Positions 41,961-51,145 are shown, counted from the stretch's first letter. The stretch: DNA of 54,410 bases from Paracoccaceae bacterium (GCA_007128135.1 SKYA01000073.1:1-54410), one strand, 5' to 3'. Made by a program: numbers and translations. Notes: generated by a model not told the origin, from the letters alone.

Positions 41961-44503
41961 CCCAGACCTATCGCGCCATTGTCATCGGAGGGGGAGTCGT
42001 CGGCTGTTCGGTTCTCTACCATCTGGCGAAAGCGGGCTGGAGCGATGTCTGCCTGATCGAGCGATCCGAGCTTACTTCCGGTTCGACCTGGCACGCGGCA
42101 GGCGGGTTTCATACCCTCAATGGCGACCCCAATGTGGCGCGACTGCAAGCCTATACAATCTCGCTTTATGACGAACTGGAGAAGATGACCGGCCAGTCCT
42201 GCGGGTTGCATCTGGTGGGCGGCGTGCAGATGGCCGACAGCCCCGAGCGGCTGGATTTCCTGCGCATGGCCCATGCGCGCGGGCGGTATCTGGGCATGGA
42301 GACCGAGATCATCACCCCCTCCGAGGCCAAGGCCATGTTCCCGCTGATGGACGAACGTCATTTCGTCGGTGCGCTCTGGGACCCGGTCGAAGGCCATCTC
42401 GACCCTTCGGGCACGACCCATGCCTATGCCAAGGCGGCGCGCATGCTGGGCGCGAAGATAGAGTTGCGCAACCCGGTGGTCGAGATCACGCAGGACCCCG
42501 ACGGCATGTGGAACGTGGTCACACAAAACGGCACCTGGCGCGCCGAACATGTGGTCAATGCCGCAGGCCTCTGGGCGCGCGAGGTGGGGCGCATGGTGGG
42601 GCTGGAACTGCCCGTGCTGGCCATGGAACACATGTATCTGCTGACCGAACCCATGCCCGAGGTGATTGAGTTCAACGAGAGCATGGGGCGTGAGTTGATC
42701 CATGTGATCGACTTTAAGGGCGAGATTTACACGCGTCAGGAAGGCAAGGGCATCCTGCTTGGCACCTATGAGAAAGCCTGCAAGCCGTGGTCGCCCGTCC
42801 AGACCCCATGGGATTTCGGCCATGAGCTTTTACAGCCCGACATTGACCGGCTGGCACCGTCGCTGGAAGTCGGCTTCCGCCATTTCCCGCCCTATGAGCG
42901 CGCTGGCATCAAGCAGATCATCAATGGTCCCTTCACCTTCGCACCTGACGGCAACCCGCTGGTCGGCCCGGTGCAGGGGCTGACCAATTTCTGGTCGGCC
43001 TGCGCCGTGATGGCGGGCTTTTCGCAGGGCGGTGGCGTGGGGCTGGTGCTCGCGAACTGGATGACAGCGGGCGATCCCGGCCATGACGTGTTCGGCATGG
43101 ATGTGGCGCGGTTCGGCGACTGGGCCACGCTGCGCTACACCAATGCGAAGGTCCGCGAAAACTATTCGCGCCGCTTCTCGATCCGCTTCCCGAACGAGGA
43201 ACTTCCTGCCGCACGGCCGCATCTGACTACACCGCTCTATGACGTGATGGTGCGCGACAATCATGCCGTGATGGGCGACACATGGGGGCTGGAGACGCCG
43301 CTCTGGTTCGCACCCTCTGCGGAAGCAGCGCAGGATATCCACTCCTTCCACCGGTCCAACGATTTCGCCCATGTGGGCGCCGAGGTCCGCGTCGTGCGCG
43401 AAGGTGTTGGCGTGACCGAGATCGCCAATTTCGCAAAATACGAGGTTTCGGGTCCGGGGGCCGAGGCCTTTCTTGACCGGCTGATGACCAACCGGATGCC
43501 CCGGCTTGGTCGAATTGTGCTCTCGCCCATGCTGAACCCGCAAGGCAGGCTGATAGGCGATTTCACGATTGCCCGCGCCGCGCCCGAACGCTTTCTTATC
43601 TGGGGCTCGCTCGCGGCGACGAAGTATCATCTGCGCTGGTTCGAGCGCCATCTGCCCTCGGACGGGTCGGTCAGCCTGCGGGCGTTCGGGATGGACCTCA
43701 TGGGTCTGTCGATTGCCGGACCGAAATCGCGAGAGGTCCTGGCGGCGCTTGTGGATGACGACGTTTCAAATGCCGCCTTCCGTTTCATGGATTTCCGCGA
43801 GATGGATGTCGCTGGCGCTCCCTGCATGGTCAACCGCATCACCTACACGGGCGATCTGGGTTACGAGATATGGATGGCCCCGTCCTTTCAGCGCCGCGTC
43901 TACATGGCCATCAAGCAGGCAGGTGCCCCCCTTGGCATCCGCGACTTCGGGATGCGCGCGCTCTTGTCGATGCGCTTCGAGAAGAACTTTCCCACCTGGT
44001 TTGCCGAACTTCGGCCGATCTACGGCCCGATGGAGGGGGCCATGGAGCGATTCGTCGCCTATGATAAGCCCGGCTTCATCGGTCGCGAAGCTGCGCTGCA
44101 AGAGCGTGCTCAGGGACCCCGTCTGCGCCGGGTTTCACTCATCGTCGAGGCTGACGGTGCCGATGCCTTGCATGACGAGCCCATATGGGCGCGCACATCC
44201 ACGGATTACGGCACAATCTCTGCCCCTCACAGCTTCGGCCCGTCCCGCTTTGACGCGAGCGGCACGGATCTGCCCTCTCCTGTGCCCGCCATCGATGGCG
44301 AATGGCGCGTGGTCGGCTGGGTCACCTCGGGTGGCTATGGTCACCATGTCGGCCTGTCGCTGGCACAGGGCTATATCCCTGCCGAACTCGCCAAAGACCC
44401 CGAAAACGGAGTATTCGAGGTCGAGATCCTCGGCCAGCGCCGCCCCGCCCGCATTGCGCCTGATCCACCCTTCGACCCAGAGGGTTTGCGCATGCGAAGC
44501 TGA
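41957..44503 (+). CDS. Dimethylglycine/sarcosine dehydrogenase-type FAD and GcvT fusion
   Basis: An 848-residue two-part enzyme. Residues ~1-430 are a DAO-type FAD domain with AIVIGGGVVGCSVLYHL (7-23) and GSTWHAAGG, where His46 matches the histidine that binds FAD covalently in dimethylglycine and sarcosine dehydrogenases. Residues ~430-840 are a GcvT-like tetrahydrofolate domain (KYEVSGPGAEAFLDRLMTNR, TYTGDLGYEIWM, GMRALLSMRFEKNFPTW). Such enzymes oxidise an N-methyl group and pass the one-carbon unit to tetrahydrofolate. The start at 41957 overlaps the PhnD-like gene. The exact substrate (dimethylglycine, sarcosine or another N-methyl amine) is not decided by the sequence. Confidence 0.88.
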   Translation: MTQTYRAIVIGGGVVGCSVLYHLAKAGWSDVCLIERSELTSGSTWHAAGGFHTLNGDPNVARLQAYTISLYDELEKMTGQSCGLHLVGGVQMADSPERLDFLRMAHARGRYLGMETEIITPSEAKAMFPLMDERHFVGALWDPVEGHLDPSGTTHAYAKAARMLGAKIELRNPVVEITQDPDGMWNVVTQNGTWRAEHVVNAAGLWAREVGRMVGLELPVLAMEHMYLLTEPMPEVIEFNESMGRELIHVIDFKGEIYTRQEGKGILLGTYEKACKPWSPVQTPWDFGHELLQPDIDRLAPSLEVGFRHFPPYERAGIKQIINGPFTFAPDGNPLVGPVQGLTNFWSACAVMAGFSQGGGVGLVLANWMTAGDPGHDVFGMDVARFGDWATLRYTNAKVRENYSRRFSIRFPNEELPAARPHLTTPLYDVMVRDNHAVMGDTWGLETPLWFAPSAEAAQDIHSFHRSNDFAHVGAEVRVVREGVGVTEIANFAKYEVSGPGAEAFLDRLMTNRMPRLGRIVLSPMLNPQGRLIGDFTIARAAPERFLIWGSLAATKYHLRWFERHLPSDGSVSLRAFGMDLMGLSIAGPKSREVLAALVDDDVSNAAFRFMDFREMDVAGAPCMVNRITYTGDLGYEIWMAPSFQRRVYMAIKQAGAPLGIRDFGMRALLSMRFEKNFPTWFAELRPIYGPMEGAMERFVAYDKPGFIGREAALQERAQGPRLRRVSLIVEADGADALHDEPIWARTSTDYGTISAPHSFGPSRFDASGTDLPSPVPAIDGEWRVVGWVTSGGYGHHVGLSLAQGYIPAELAKDPENGVFEVEILGQRRPARIAPDPPFDPEGLRMRS

Positions 44504-44557
44504 TTCATGCCTTGCGGAAACTCTCGCCGCAGGCAGGCCCCCTCAGGAAAGACCCAT

Positions 44558-45655
44558 ATGAAAGCCGCTCTTTGTACTGCATTCAACGCACCGCTGGAAA
44601 TCACCGAGATCACACTTGCTGCTCCGCGTGCGGGCGAGGTCGAGGTAACCTTGGCCGCCTGCGCCATCTGTCATTCGGACCTTCACTATATTGACGGGGC
44701 GTGGGGTGGCATCTTGCCTGCCATCTACGGTCATGAAGCGGCTGGGTATGTCACCGGGATCGGCGAAGGCGTTCTTGGGCTCGAGATCGGCCAGGCGGTA
44801 CTGGTCACGCTTATCCGTGCCTGCGGCAACTGCGCCTGCTGCGCCTCGGGCCAGCCCGTACGCTGCGAGCATGCCGCCGAACCCTATACTCCTCTTGCGC
44901 TGGCGGATGGCACGCCGGTCACACAGGGGATGAACTCGGGCGCCTTTGCCGAACGGGTCGTGGTCGATGCCAGCCAGCTTGCACCCCTGCCCGAGGACAT
45001 GCCGCTGGACGTTGCGGCCCTGCTGGCCTGTGGTGTGATCACAGGCGTCGGGGCGGTGATCAACACTGCCGCCATGCCTGCGGGTGTAACAGCGGTAGTG
45101 ATCGGCACCGGCGGGGTGGGTCTCAACGCCATCCAGGGGGCACGGATCGCAGGCGCGCGCCGGATCATCGCGCTTGATGTCTCCCCCGAAAAGCTTGAGG
45201 CCGCGCGTGCCTTCGGCGCGACCGATACCGTGCTCGCCACCGATCCGGACGCCCGCCAGCAGGTCCGCGCCCTGACCGAGGGACGCGGGGCCGAATATGT
45301 CTTTGTGACGGTGGGTGCCGTGGTTGCCTATGAGCAAGCGCTGGGTCTCTGTGCCGTAGGCGGCAGCATCATCATGGCCGGGATGACCGGCAACGACGAC
45401 TACATGCGGCTCAATCCGATGATGGTGGCCTATCAGGAGCAGCGCCTGATCGGCTCGAAGATGGGGGGCACGGTCCTGCGCCGTGACATTCCGCGTCTGA
45501 TCGAGCTTTACCGGCAAGGCCGGCTCAAGCTCGATGAACTGATATCGGGTCGCTACCCGCTCGACCGGATCAACGAAGCAATTGCCGACACGGCCAGGGG
45601 CGGGACAAGGCGCAACGTGATCCTGTTCGACAGTTTCGGGAACCCGCCATCATGA
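44558..45655 (+). CDS. Zinc-dependent alcohol dehydrogenase (MDR family)
   Basis: A 365-residue medium-chain dehydrogenase. The catalytic zinc region is CAICHSDLHYIDG (Cys38) with GHEAAGYV (His59, Glu60). The structural zinc site is ACGNCACCASGQPVRC (Cys89, 92, 95, 103). The cofactor fold is VIGTGGVGLNAIQGARIAGA with Asp in IIALDVSPEK, which favours NAD. It resembles class III/formaldehyde-handling and aryl or alkanal dehydrogenases. The start at 44558 lies 54 bp after the FAD/GcvT gene; its stop overlaps the enolase-family gene (ATGA). It could remove formaldehyde or oxidise an alcohol or aldehyde intermediate of the pathway. Confidence 0.87.
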   Translation: MKAALCTAFNAPLEITEITLAAPRAGEVEVTLAACAICHSDLHYIDGAWGGILPAIYGHEAAGYVTGIGEGVLGLEIGQAVLVTLIRACGNCACCASGQPVRCEHAAEPYTPLALADGTPVTQGMNSGAFAERVVVDASQLAPLPEDMPLDVAALLACGVITGVGAVINTAAMPAGVTAVVIGTGGVGLNAIQGARIAGARRIIALDVSPEKLEAARAFGATDTVLATDPDARQQVRALTEGRGAEYVFVTVGAVVAYEQALGLCAVGGSIIMAGMTGNDDYMRLNPMMVAYQEQRLIGSKMGGTVLRRDIPRLIELYRQGRLKLDELISGRYPLDRINEAIADTARGGTRRNVILFDSFGNPPS

Positions 45656-46884
45656 AACTCGAGGCGCTCGAGATCTTCGTCATCGGGACCCCGCCACCCG
45701 GTTGGGGCGGGCACTACTGGATCATTGTCCGGCTGACGACCGAATGCGGGTTGGTGGGCTATGGCGAGGTTTACGCCGCAGCAGTCGGACCGCAGGCAAT
45801 GCAGGCGGTCATCGGCGATGTGTTTGCCCGCCACATGCAGGGCGAGAACCCGGAAAACATCGAGATGATGTTTCGCCGCGCCTATTCCTCGGGTTTCACA
45901 CAACGGCCCGACCCGACGGTGATGGGCGCGTTTTCCGGGCTTGAGATTGCCTGCTGGGACATTCTGGGAAAAGCGCGCGGGCGGCCTGTCTGGGCCCTGC
46001 TGGGCGGGCGCATGAACGAGCGTCTGCGCGCCTATACCTATCTCTACCCGTTGCCCCACCACGAAAAGGCAGAGTTCTGGACCAGTCCCGAGATGAACGC
46101 CGAAAGCGCGCTGGCCGCTGTCGAGCAGGGGTTCACCGCGATAAAGCTCGATCCCGCCGGTCCCTATACGATGCGTGGGGGCCATCAGCCGGGGATGCGC
46201 GATATAGACCTTTGTGAGCGGATGCTTGCGGCCGTGCGTGCTGCCATCGGTCATCGTGCCGATATTCTTCTTGGCACGCATGGGCAGTTCACGCCGGCAG
46301 GGGCGATCCGGCTGGGCGCCGCGATGGAACCCCATCAGCCGCTCTGGTTTGAAGAGCCTGTTCCACCCGATGACATCCCAGCCATGGCCGCGGTCGCGCG
46401 CGCGGTCCGCATCCCGGTAGCCACCGGCGAACGGCTTTGCACCAAGGCCGAGTTCGGCGCCGTGCTGCGCGCGGGCGCGGCCAGCATTCTGCAACCTGCG
46501 CTGGGGCGCGCGGGCGGGATTTGGGAAGTCAAGAAGATCGCGGCGATGGCCGAGGTCTTCGGCGCGCAGGTCGCGCCCCATCTCTATGCAGGGCCTGTCG
46601 AATGGGCCGCGAATATCCATCTTGCCGCTTCCATACCTAACCTGCTGATGATCGAGTGCATTGGCACCGGCGGTGCGTTCCACCTGCCGCTGATCGGCGG
46701 CAGCCTGCGCGTGGAGAATGGCTTCGTCATCCCGCCCGAGACGCCGGGACTTGGCATTGCATTTGATGAGGCCATGGCGCGCGCGCACCCCTATTCCGGC
46801 AGCTTCCTGCATCTGGAAATGCAGGAGGCCGCCTGCGATTATCAGCACGGAAACAGCTTTGAGGGGGGGGCACCACGCGACTGA
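45652..46884 (+). CDS. Enolase-superfamily (mandelate racemase-like) enzyme with altered active site
   Basis: A 410-residue protein with the capping domain (VRLTTECGLVGYGEVYAAAV) and barrel of the mandelate racemase group. Metal ligands Glu234/235 (LWFEEPVPP) and Glu260 (VATGERLCTK) and the base His310 (VAPHLYAGP) are present. Two usual acids are changed: the first ligand position reads LLGTHGQF (Gly208, with His210 nearby) and the His-Asp dyad position reads LQPALGRAGG (Ala283 for Asp). It most resembles DgoD-type sugar-acid dehydratases in layout, but may be an epimerase or dehydratase of a betaine or acid. A G8 run (46863-46870) lies just before the stop codon. Confidence 0.83.
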   Translation: MKLEALEIFVIGTPPPGWGGHYWIIVRLTTECGLVGYGEVYAAAVGPQAMQAVIGDVFARHMQGENPENIEMMFRRAYSSGFTQRPDPTVMGAFSGLEIACWDILGKARGRPVWALLGGRMNERLRAYTYLYPLPHHEKAEFWTSPEMNAESALAAVEQGFTAIKLDPAGPYTMRGGHQPGMRDIDLCERMLAAVRAAIGHRADILLGTHGQFTPAGAIRLGAAMEPHQPLWFEEPVPPDDIPAMAAVARAVRIPVATGERLCTKAEFGAVLRAGAASILQPALGRAGGIWEVKKIAAMAEVFGAQVAPHLYAGPVEWAANIHLAASIPNLLMIECIGTGGAFHLPLIGGSLRVENGFVIPPETPGLGIAFDEAMARAHPYSGSFLHLEMQEAACDYQHGNSFEGGAPRD

Positions 46885-46910
46885 TTATTTCGCTGAACTG
46901 GAACTAGTGG

Positions 46911-46938
46911 TTGAAACCTGAGCGCGCGTCGGTTTCAA
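46911..46938. promoter_or_regulatory. Inverted repeat upstream of the ABC receptor gene
   Basis: TTGAAACC (46911-46918) and GGTTTCAA (46931-46938) are exact reverse complements with a 12-bp spacer, 120 bp before the receptor start. Spacing of about two helical turns between arm centres suits a dimeric regulator. There is no T-run to suggest a terminator. Confidence 0.4.
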
Positions 46939-47057
46939 TCGGTAAACTGTCGAATTTGGCCGCGTTCCGGTCGCGCTAAGGACGCGGAATACAAGTATTC
47001 CTCAGTTATCGAGGCGAGAACAAAAAGAACCAATCCAATCCAACACGGGAGACGACA

Positions 47058-48695
47058 ATGACCCAGAAGAATCGCAAGGCAACCGAGTTGCACAAGGCCG
47101 CGCATCTCTATGCTCGGGAATGTCGCAATGGCAAGCTCAGCCGCCGCGAGTTCCTGACCCGCGCCACGGCACTTGGCGTTGCCGCGCCTGCCGCCTATGG
47201 CCTGCTCGGCCTGACTGGACCGGCAGCCCGTGCACAGACCCCGCAGATGGGCGGGACGCTGCGCATGCAGATGGACATCAAGGCGCAGCGGGATCCGCGC
47301 ACCTGGGACTGGTCGGAACTGGCGAATGTCTGCCGCGGCTGGCTGGAGTATATGGTGAGCTACGAACGTGACGGTTCGATCCAGCCAGTCCTTCTGGAAA
47401 GCTGGGAGGCCAATGAGGATGCGACCATCTTCACCCTCAATGTGCGCCCCGGCGTCACCTGGAACAATGGCGACACGTTCACCGCCTCGGACGTTGCCCA
47501 TAACATCGAGCGCTGGTGCGACGCCTCGGTCGAGGGCAATTCAATGGCCGGCCGGATGAGTGCGCTTTCCGAGGATGGCAAGTTGCGCGAAGGCGCTATC
47601 GAGATCGTCGATGACCTGACGTTGCGGCTGCACCTCTCCAGCCCGGATATCGCGATCATCGTGAACATGGCGGATTATCCGGCGGCGGTCGTGCATCCAT
47701 CCTTCACGGGTGACGATCCGGTCGGCAACCCCATTGGCACCGGGCCCTACCGCCCGGTAAGCCACGAGCCGGGCATCGGTGCCGTGATCGAGCGCAATCC
47801 CGATCATACCTGGTGGAACGAGGGCAATGGCGCCTGGCTCGACCGGATCGAATTTCTTGACCTGGGTACTGATCCTTCAGCCTGGATGGCCGCTGCCGAA
47901 AGCGGCGAGATCGATCTGACCTACCAGACAACAGGTGATTTCATCGACCTGTTCGAGATGGTCGGCCTGCCCTCCTCAGAGGCGATCACGGCATCCACAC
48001 TGGCCGTGCGCTTCAACCAGATGCAGGCACCCTATGACAATGTGAATGTGCGTCGCGCGCTTCAGATGGCGGTGGACAATGCGATTGTGCTTGAACTGGG
48101 CTACAACGATCTGGGCACAGTGGCAGAAAACCATCATGTCTGCCCGATTCATCCTGAATATGCCGAGATGGATCCGCCCGAACTCGACCCCGCGCAGGCG
48201 CGTGCCATGATCGAGGCCGAAGGGCTTGCAGACCATGAGTTCGAACTGATCTCGATCGACGATAACTGGCAGGCGGCGACCTGTGACAGTGTCGCGGCCC
48301 AGATCCGTGCTGCCGGCATCAACATCCGCCGCACCATCCTGCCTGGCGCGACGTTCTGGAACGACTGGCTGAACTATCCCTTCTCGTCGACCGAGTGGAA
48401 CATGCGCCCGCTGGGCGTGCAGGTTCTGAACCTGGCTTATCGCTCGGGCGTGGCCTGGAACGAGGCAGGCTTCGCCAATGCCGAGTTCGATACCCTGCTT
48501 GATGAGGCAAACGGCATTGCCGATGCAGACGAGCGCCGTGTGGTGATGCTCAAGATCCAGCAAATCATGCGGGACGAGGGCGTGCTGATCCAGCCCTACT
48601 GGCGCTCGCTCTATCGCAATGCGCGGCCCAACGTCCTGGGTGCCGAAATGCACCCGACCTTCGAGGTACGCTATCAGCATTACGGTCTGTCCTGA
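47058..48695 (+). CDS. ABC transporter substrate-binding protein, family 5 (Dpp/Opp type)
   Basis: A 545-residue periplasmic receptor. The N terminus has a twin-arginine signal (LSRREFL at 28-33, hydrophobic stretch ATALGVAAPAAYGLLGL, probable cleavage after Ala59), so it is exported folded. Family-5 landmarks follow: GGTLRMQM, WEANEDATIFTLNVRPGVTW, NPIGTGPY and LAVRFNQMQAPYDNVNVRRAL. Ligands of this family are peptides, opines, nickel complexes and other small organic molecules. Linkage to the demethylation genes suggests a modified amine or amino acid. It starts at 47058 with GGGAGACG upstream. A hairpin separates it from the permease genes. Confidence 0.9.
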   Translation: MTQKNRKATELHKAAHLYARECRNGKLSRREFLTRATALGVAAPAAYGLLGLTGPAARAQTPQMGGTLRMQMDIKAQRDPRTWDWSELANVCRGWLEYMVSYERDGSIQPVLLESWEANEDATIFTLNVRPGVTWNNGDTFTASDVAHNIERWCDASVEGNSMAGRMSALSEDGKLREGAIEIVDDLTLRLHLSSPDIAIIVNMADYPAAVVHPSFTGDDPVGNPIGTGPYRPVSHEPGIGAVIERNPDHTWWNEGNGAWLDRIEFLDLGTDPSAWMAAAESGEIDLTYQTTGDFIDLFEMVGLPSSEAITASTLAVRFNQMQAPYDNVNVRRALQMAVDNAIVLELGYNDLGTVAENHHVCPIHPEYAEMDPPELDPAQARAMIEAEGLADHEFELISIDDNWQAATCDSVAAQIRAAGINIRRTILPGATFWNDWLNYPFSSTEWNMRPLGVQVLNLAYRSGVAWNEAGFANAEFDTLLDEANGIADADERRVVMLKIQQIMRDEGVLIQPYWRSLYRNARPNVLGAEMHPTFEVRYQHYGLS

Positions 48696-48705
48696 CTTCG
48701 GCCCT

Positions 48706-48729
48706 GCGGCGGGGCGATTGCCCCGCCGC
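48706..48729 (+). terminator. Hairpin between receptor and first permease gene
   Basis: GCGGCGGGGC (48706-48715) and GCCCCGCCGC (48720-48729) form a perfect 10-bp stem with a GATT loop, 10 bp after the receptor stop. There is no T-run. It probably protects the receptor mRNA or partly attenuates transcription, giving more receptor than permease. Confidence 0.45.
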
Positions 48730-48795
48730 TCCCGTCGCCCCTGCACGGGGCCTCGCCCGCAAGCCTGACCCGTGCCCTAGCAGACAGGACTCGCG

Positions 48796-49887
48796 ATGCT
48801 TCTTTTCCTCGCCCGCCGTATCGGTGTCATGCTGGTCACTGCTCTGTGCCTGACCTTCGTGGTGTTCTACCTCACCAACCTGCCCGCCAAGCTCGAGACA
48901 CTGGCCAAGACCCAGGCCGGCTCGCGGATTTCCGATGCCGAAGTGGTCAGCTGGCTGGAACGCAACGGCTACAACCAGCCGATGCTGTTGCGCTATGGCG
49001 AATGGCTGGGCGCCGTGCCCGGCTGGACGCGAGAAGCCGATGACGGCAGCATCACCGGGCGCTGCTACCGCCTGGCGAGTGTGACCGAGCCCGGCGCGGC
49101 ACCTGTCCGCTGCGGGCTGATCCAGGGCTACTGGGGCAATTCCACCCGCTTCCGCGCCGATGTGGCCAATGTGATCTCGGCGCGGCTGGGCGCGACCGGG
49201 ATGCTCATGCTCTGGGTGCTGATCGTGATGGTACCCATGGCACTGCTGGTCGGGGTTCTGGCCGGGATGCGTGAGGGATCTCGCACCGACCGGTCGCTCT
49301 CGACGTTCGCCATCGCCTCGACCGCCACGCCGGAATATGTCTCGGGTGTGGTGTTCATTGCCCTCTTCGCCTCTTCGGCAGTGGGGCTCTCGCCGCTGCT
49401 GGTAAGTTGGGGTGTGATCGAGGGACCGGTGCTGTTTCAGGGCAATGCCCGTTCGGCACTGGAAAAGATCACCTTCTGGAATTTCTTCCTGCCGGTGATG
49501 ACGATCGCGCTCTACGGGATGGGTTACGTGGCGCGCATAACGCGGGCCTCGATGACCGAGGTCATGACACAGCAATATATCCGCACGGCGCGGCTCAAGG
49601 GCGTGAGCTTTGGCAATATTGTCCTGCGCCATGCGCTACGCAACGCGCTGATTGCGCCCTTCACTGTCATCATGCTGCAGATTCCCTGGCTTCTGAACGG
49701 GGTGGTTATTGTCGAGGTCCTGTTCAGCTATCCCGGTTTCGGCTGGGTACTGTTCGAGGCCGCCGCCAATAACGATATCGAATTGCTGCTTGCGGCCTCG
49801 GTGGTGGCGGTCGTGGTCGTGCTCATCACGCAACTCGTTTCGGATATCGGGTATGTCTATCTCAACCCGCGCATCCGCATTACCTGA
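48796..49887 (+). CDS. ABC transporter permease (DppB type)
   Basis: A 363-residue inner-membrane permease with the DppB N terminus LFLARRIGVMLVTALCLTFV, an enlarged periplasmic loop (about residues 33-125), and then the transport core. The ATPase-contact loop reads YIRTARLKGVSFGNIVLRHALRNALIAPF (in parts: YIRTARLKGVSFGNI, VLRHALRNALIAPF). The C-terminal VIVEVLFSYPGFGWVLFEAA is family-typical. It pairs with the next gene, 12 bp downstream. Confidence 0.92.
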   Translation: MLLFLARRIGVMLVTALCLTFVVFYLTNLPAKLETLAKTQAGSRISDAEVVSWLERNGYNQPMLLRYGEWLGAVPGWTREADDGSITGRCYRLASVTEPGAAPVRCGLIQGYWGNSTRFRADVANVISARLGATGMLMLWVLIVMVPMALLVGVLAGMREGSRTDRSLSTFAIASTATPEYVSGVVFIALFASSAVGLSPLLVSWGVIEGPVLFQGNARSALEKITFWNFFLPVMTIALYGMGYVARITRASMTEVMTQQYIRTARLKGVSFGNIVLRHALRNALIAPFTVIMLQIPWLLNGVVIVEVLFSYPGFGWVLFEAAANNDIELLLAASVVAVVVVLITQLVSDIGYVYLNPRIRIT

Positions 49888-49899
49888 TCGGGAGCAGGC

Positions 49900-51063
49900 A
49901 TGATGGAACCTCTTACCTGGCCCCAGATCTTCGCGCAACTCGGCATCCAGTTCTGGCCGGTCTGGGTCGCATTGGTGCTGCTCTACGCGGTCTCTATCCG
50001 CTACAGGCGCCGTCTCGGACTCTATGGCAAGCTGTTCGACTCGAAAATCGGCATGTTCGGCTTCGCGCTGGTCATGTTCTGGGTCTTTACAGCGTTGTTT
50101 GCCGACCTGATCCTGACTCATGATCCGCTGGCGCAGTTTTCCGGCATGCGCAACGCCGCTCCGGGTTCGGCTCTGCGTGACCCCGGCAATGGCTATCCGC
50201 ATTTCCTCTTCGGCGGCGATGCGCTCGCGCGCGATGTTTTCTCACGCATGGTCATGGGAGCGCGCGAGGTGCTCCGGATCGCGCCATTCGCGGCCATGAT
50301 CTCCTTCATGATCGGCATCTCGCTTGGCCTGCCCGCAGGCTATATCGGTGGTCGGCTGGATACTGGCCTGACCTTTATCGCCAACCTGGTTTTGGCCTTT
50401 CCGGTGATCCTGCTGTTTTTCCTGCTGGTCGCACCAGAGATCCAGAACACCGCCATCCCCCGCGTCATGGCAGGTATCCTGTTCCTGATGCCGGTCCTGT
50501 TCTTCACAGTGCTTCTGAACGCGCGTTTCTTCACCCAGCCGATGAAGCGCAACCTCTATGTCGGTTCGGTGCTGGTGGTCGGGCTCTGGGCCTATTCAGG
50601 GCTTGCCTTCAATGCTGACCCGCTGGGTGTCTGGGGCATGTCGCCCAACCTTCTCAATGTCTTTGTCGCGGTTGTCTTCGTCAACGCGCCCACGGTGTTC
50701 CGGATCGTGCGCGGCATTACCATGGACATCAAGACGCGCGATTATGTCGCGGCTGCGCAGACGCGCGGCGAAGGGCCGTGGTATATCATGCTCTGGGAAA
50801 TCCTGCCCAATGCGCGAGGGCCGCTGATCGTCGATTTCTGCCTGCGCATCGGCTATACCACCATCCTGCTGGGCACTCTGGGCTTCTTCGGCCTTGGCGT
50901 CGCGCCCGAAAGCCCCGACTGGGGCTCTACCATCAACCAGGGCCGCCGCCTGCTGACCGTCTATCCCCATGCAGCCCTTGCGCCCGCCTTGGCGCTGATG
51001 TCGCTGGTGCTTGGGCTGAACCTGTTGGCCGACGGGCTGCGCGAAGAAAGCCTGAAAGACTGA
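49900..51063 (+). CDS. ABC transporter permease (DppC type)
   Basis: A 387-residue partner permease. Near residues 45-75 it has the DppC start, SKIGMFGFALVMFWVFTALFADL, followed by FLFGGDALARDVFSRMVMGAR, and a long insert before the EAA-like loop DYVAAAQTRGEGPWYIMLWEILPNARGP (in parts: DYVAAAQTRGEGPW, MLWEILPNARGP). The end GFFGLGVAPESPDWGSTINQGR is characteristic. A second ATG lies one codon downstream. It is longer than a usual DppC (~300) because of N-terminal and central additions. Confidence 0.92.
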   Translation: MMEPLTWPQIFAQLGIQFWPVWVALVLLYAVSIRYRRRLGLYGKLFDSKIGMFGFALVMFWVFTALFADLILTHDPLAQFSGMRNAAPGSALRDPGNGYPHFLFGGDALARDVFSRMVMGAREVLRIAPFAAMISFMIGISLGLPAGYIGGRLDTGLTFIANLVLAFPVILLFFLLVAPEIQNTAIPRVMAGILFLMPVLFFTVLLNARFFTQPMKRNLYVGSVLVVGLWAYSGLAFNADPLGVWGMSPNLLNVFVAVVFVNAPTVFRIVRGITMDIKTRDYVAAAQTRGEGPWYIMLWEILPNARGPLIVDFCLRIGYTTILLGTLGFFGLGVAPESPDWGSTINQGRRLLTVYPHAALAPALALMSLVLGLNLLADGLREESLKD

Positions 51064-51065
51064 TG

Positions 51066-51117
51066 CTTCATCTTGCCAGAAATACTCCACGGGGGTGCGG
51101 GGGTGTGAAACCCCCGC
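51066..51117 (+). repeat. Repeat-like intergenic element with hairpin before the ATPase gene
   Basis: The 82-bp gap contains CTTCATCTTGCCAGAAATAC followed by a GC-rich hairpin: GCGGGGGT (51097-51104) and ACCCCCGC (51110-51117), loop GTGAA. The TTGCC-AAATACTCC stretch followed by a G-rich/C-rich hairpin resembles a dispersed intergenic motif that I recall from other Rhodobacterales genomes; only this copy is seen in the window. Confidence 0.4.
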
Positions 51118-51145
51118 TCCTGCCTTCAGCACAGGAGCCTGCCCC

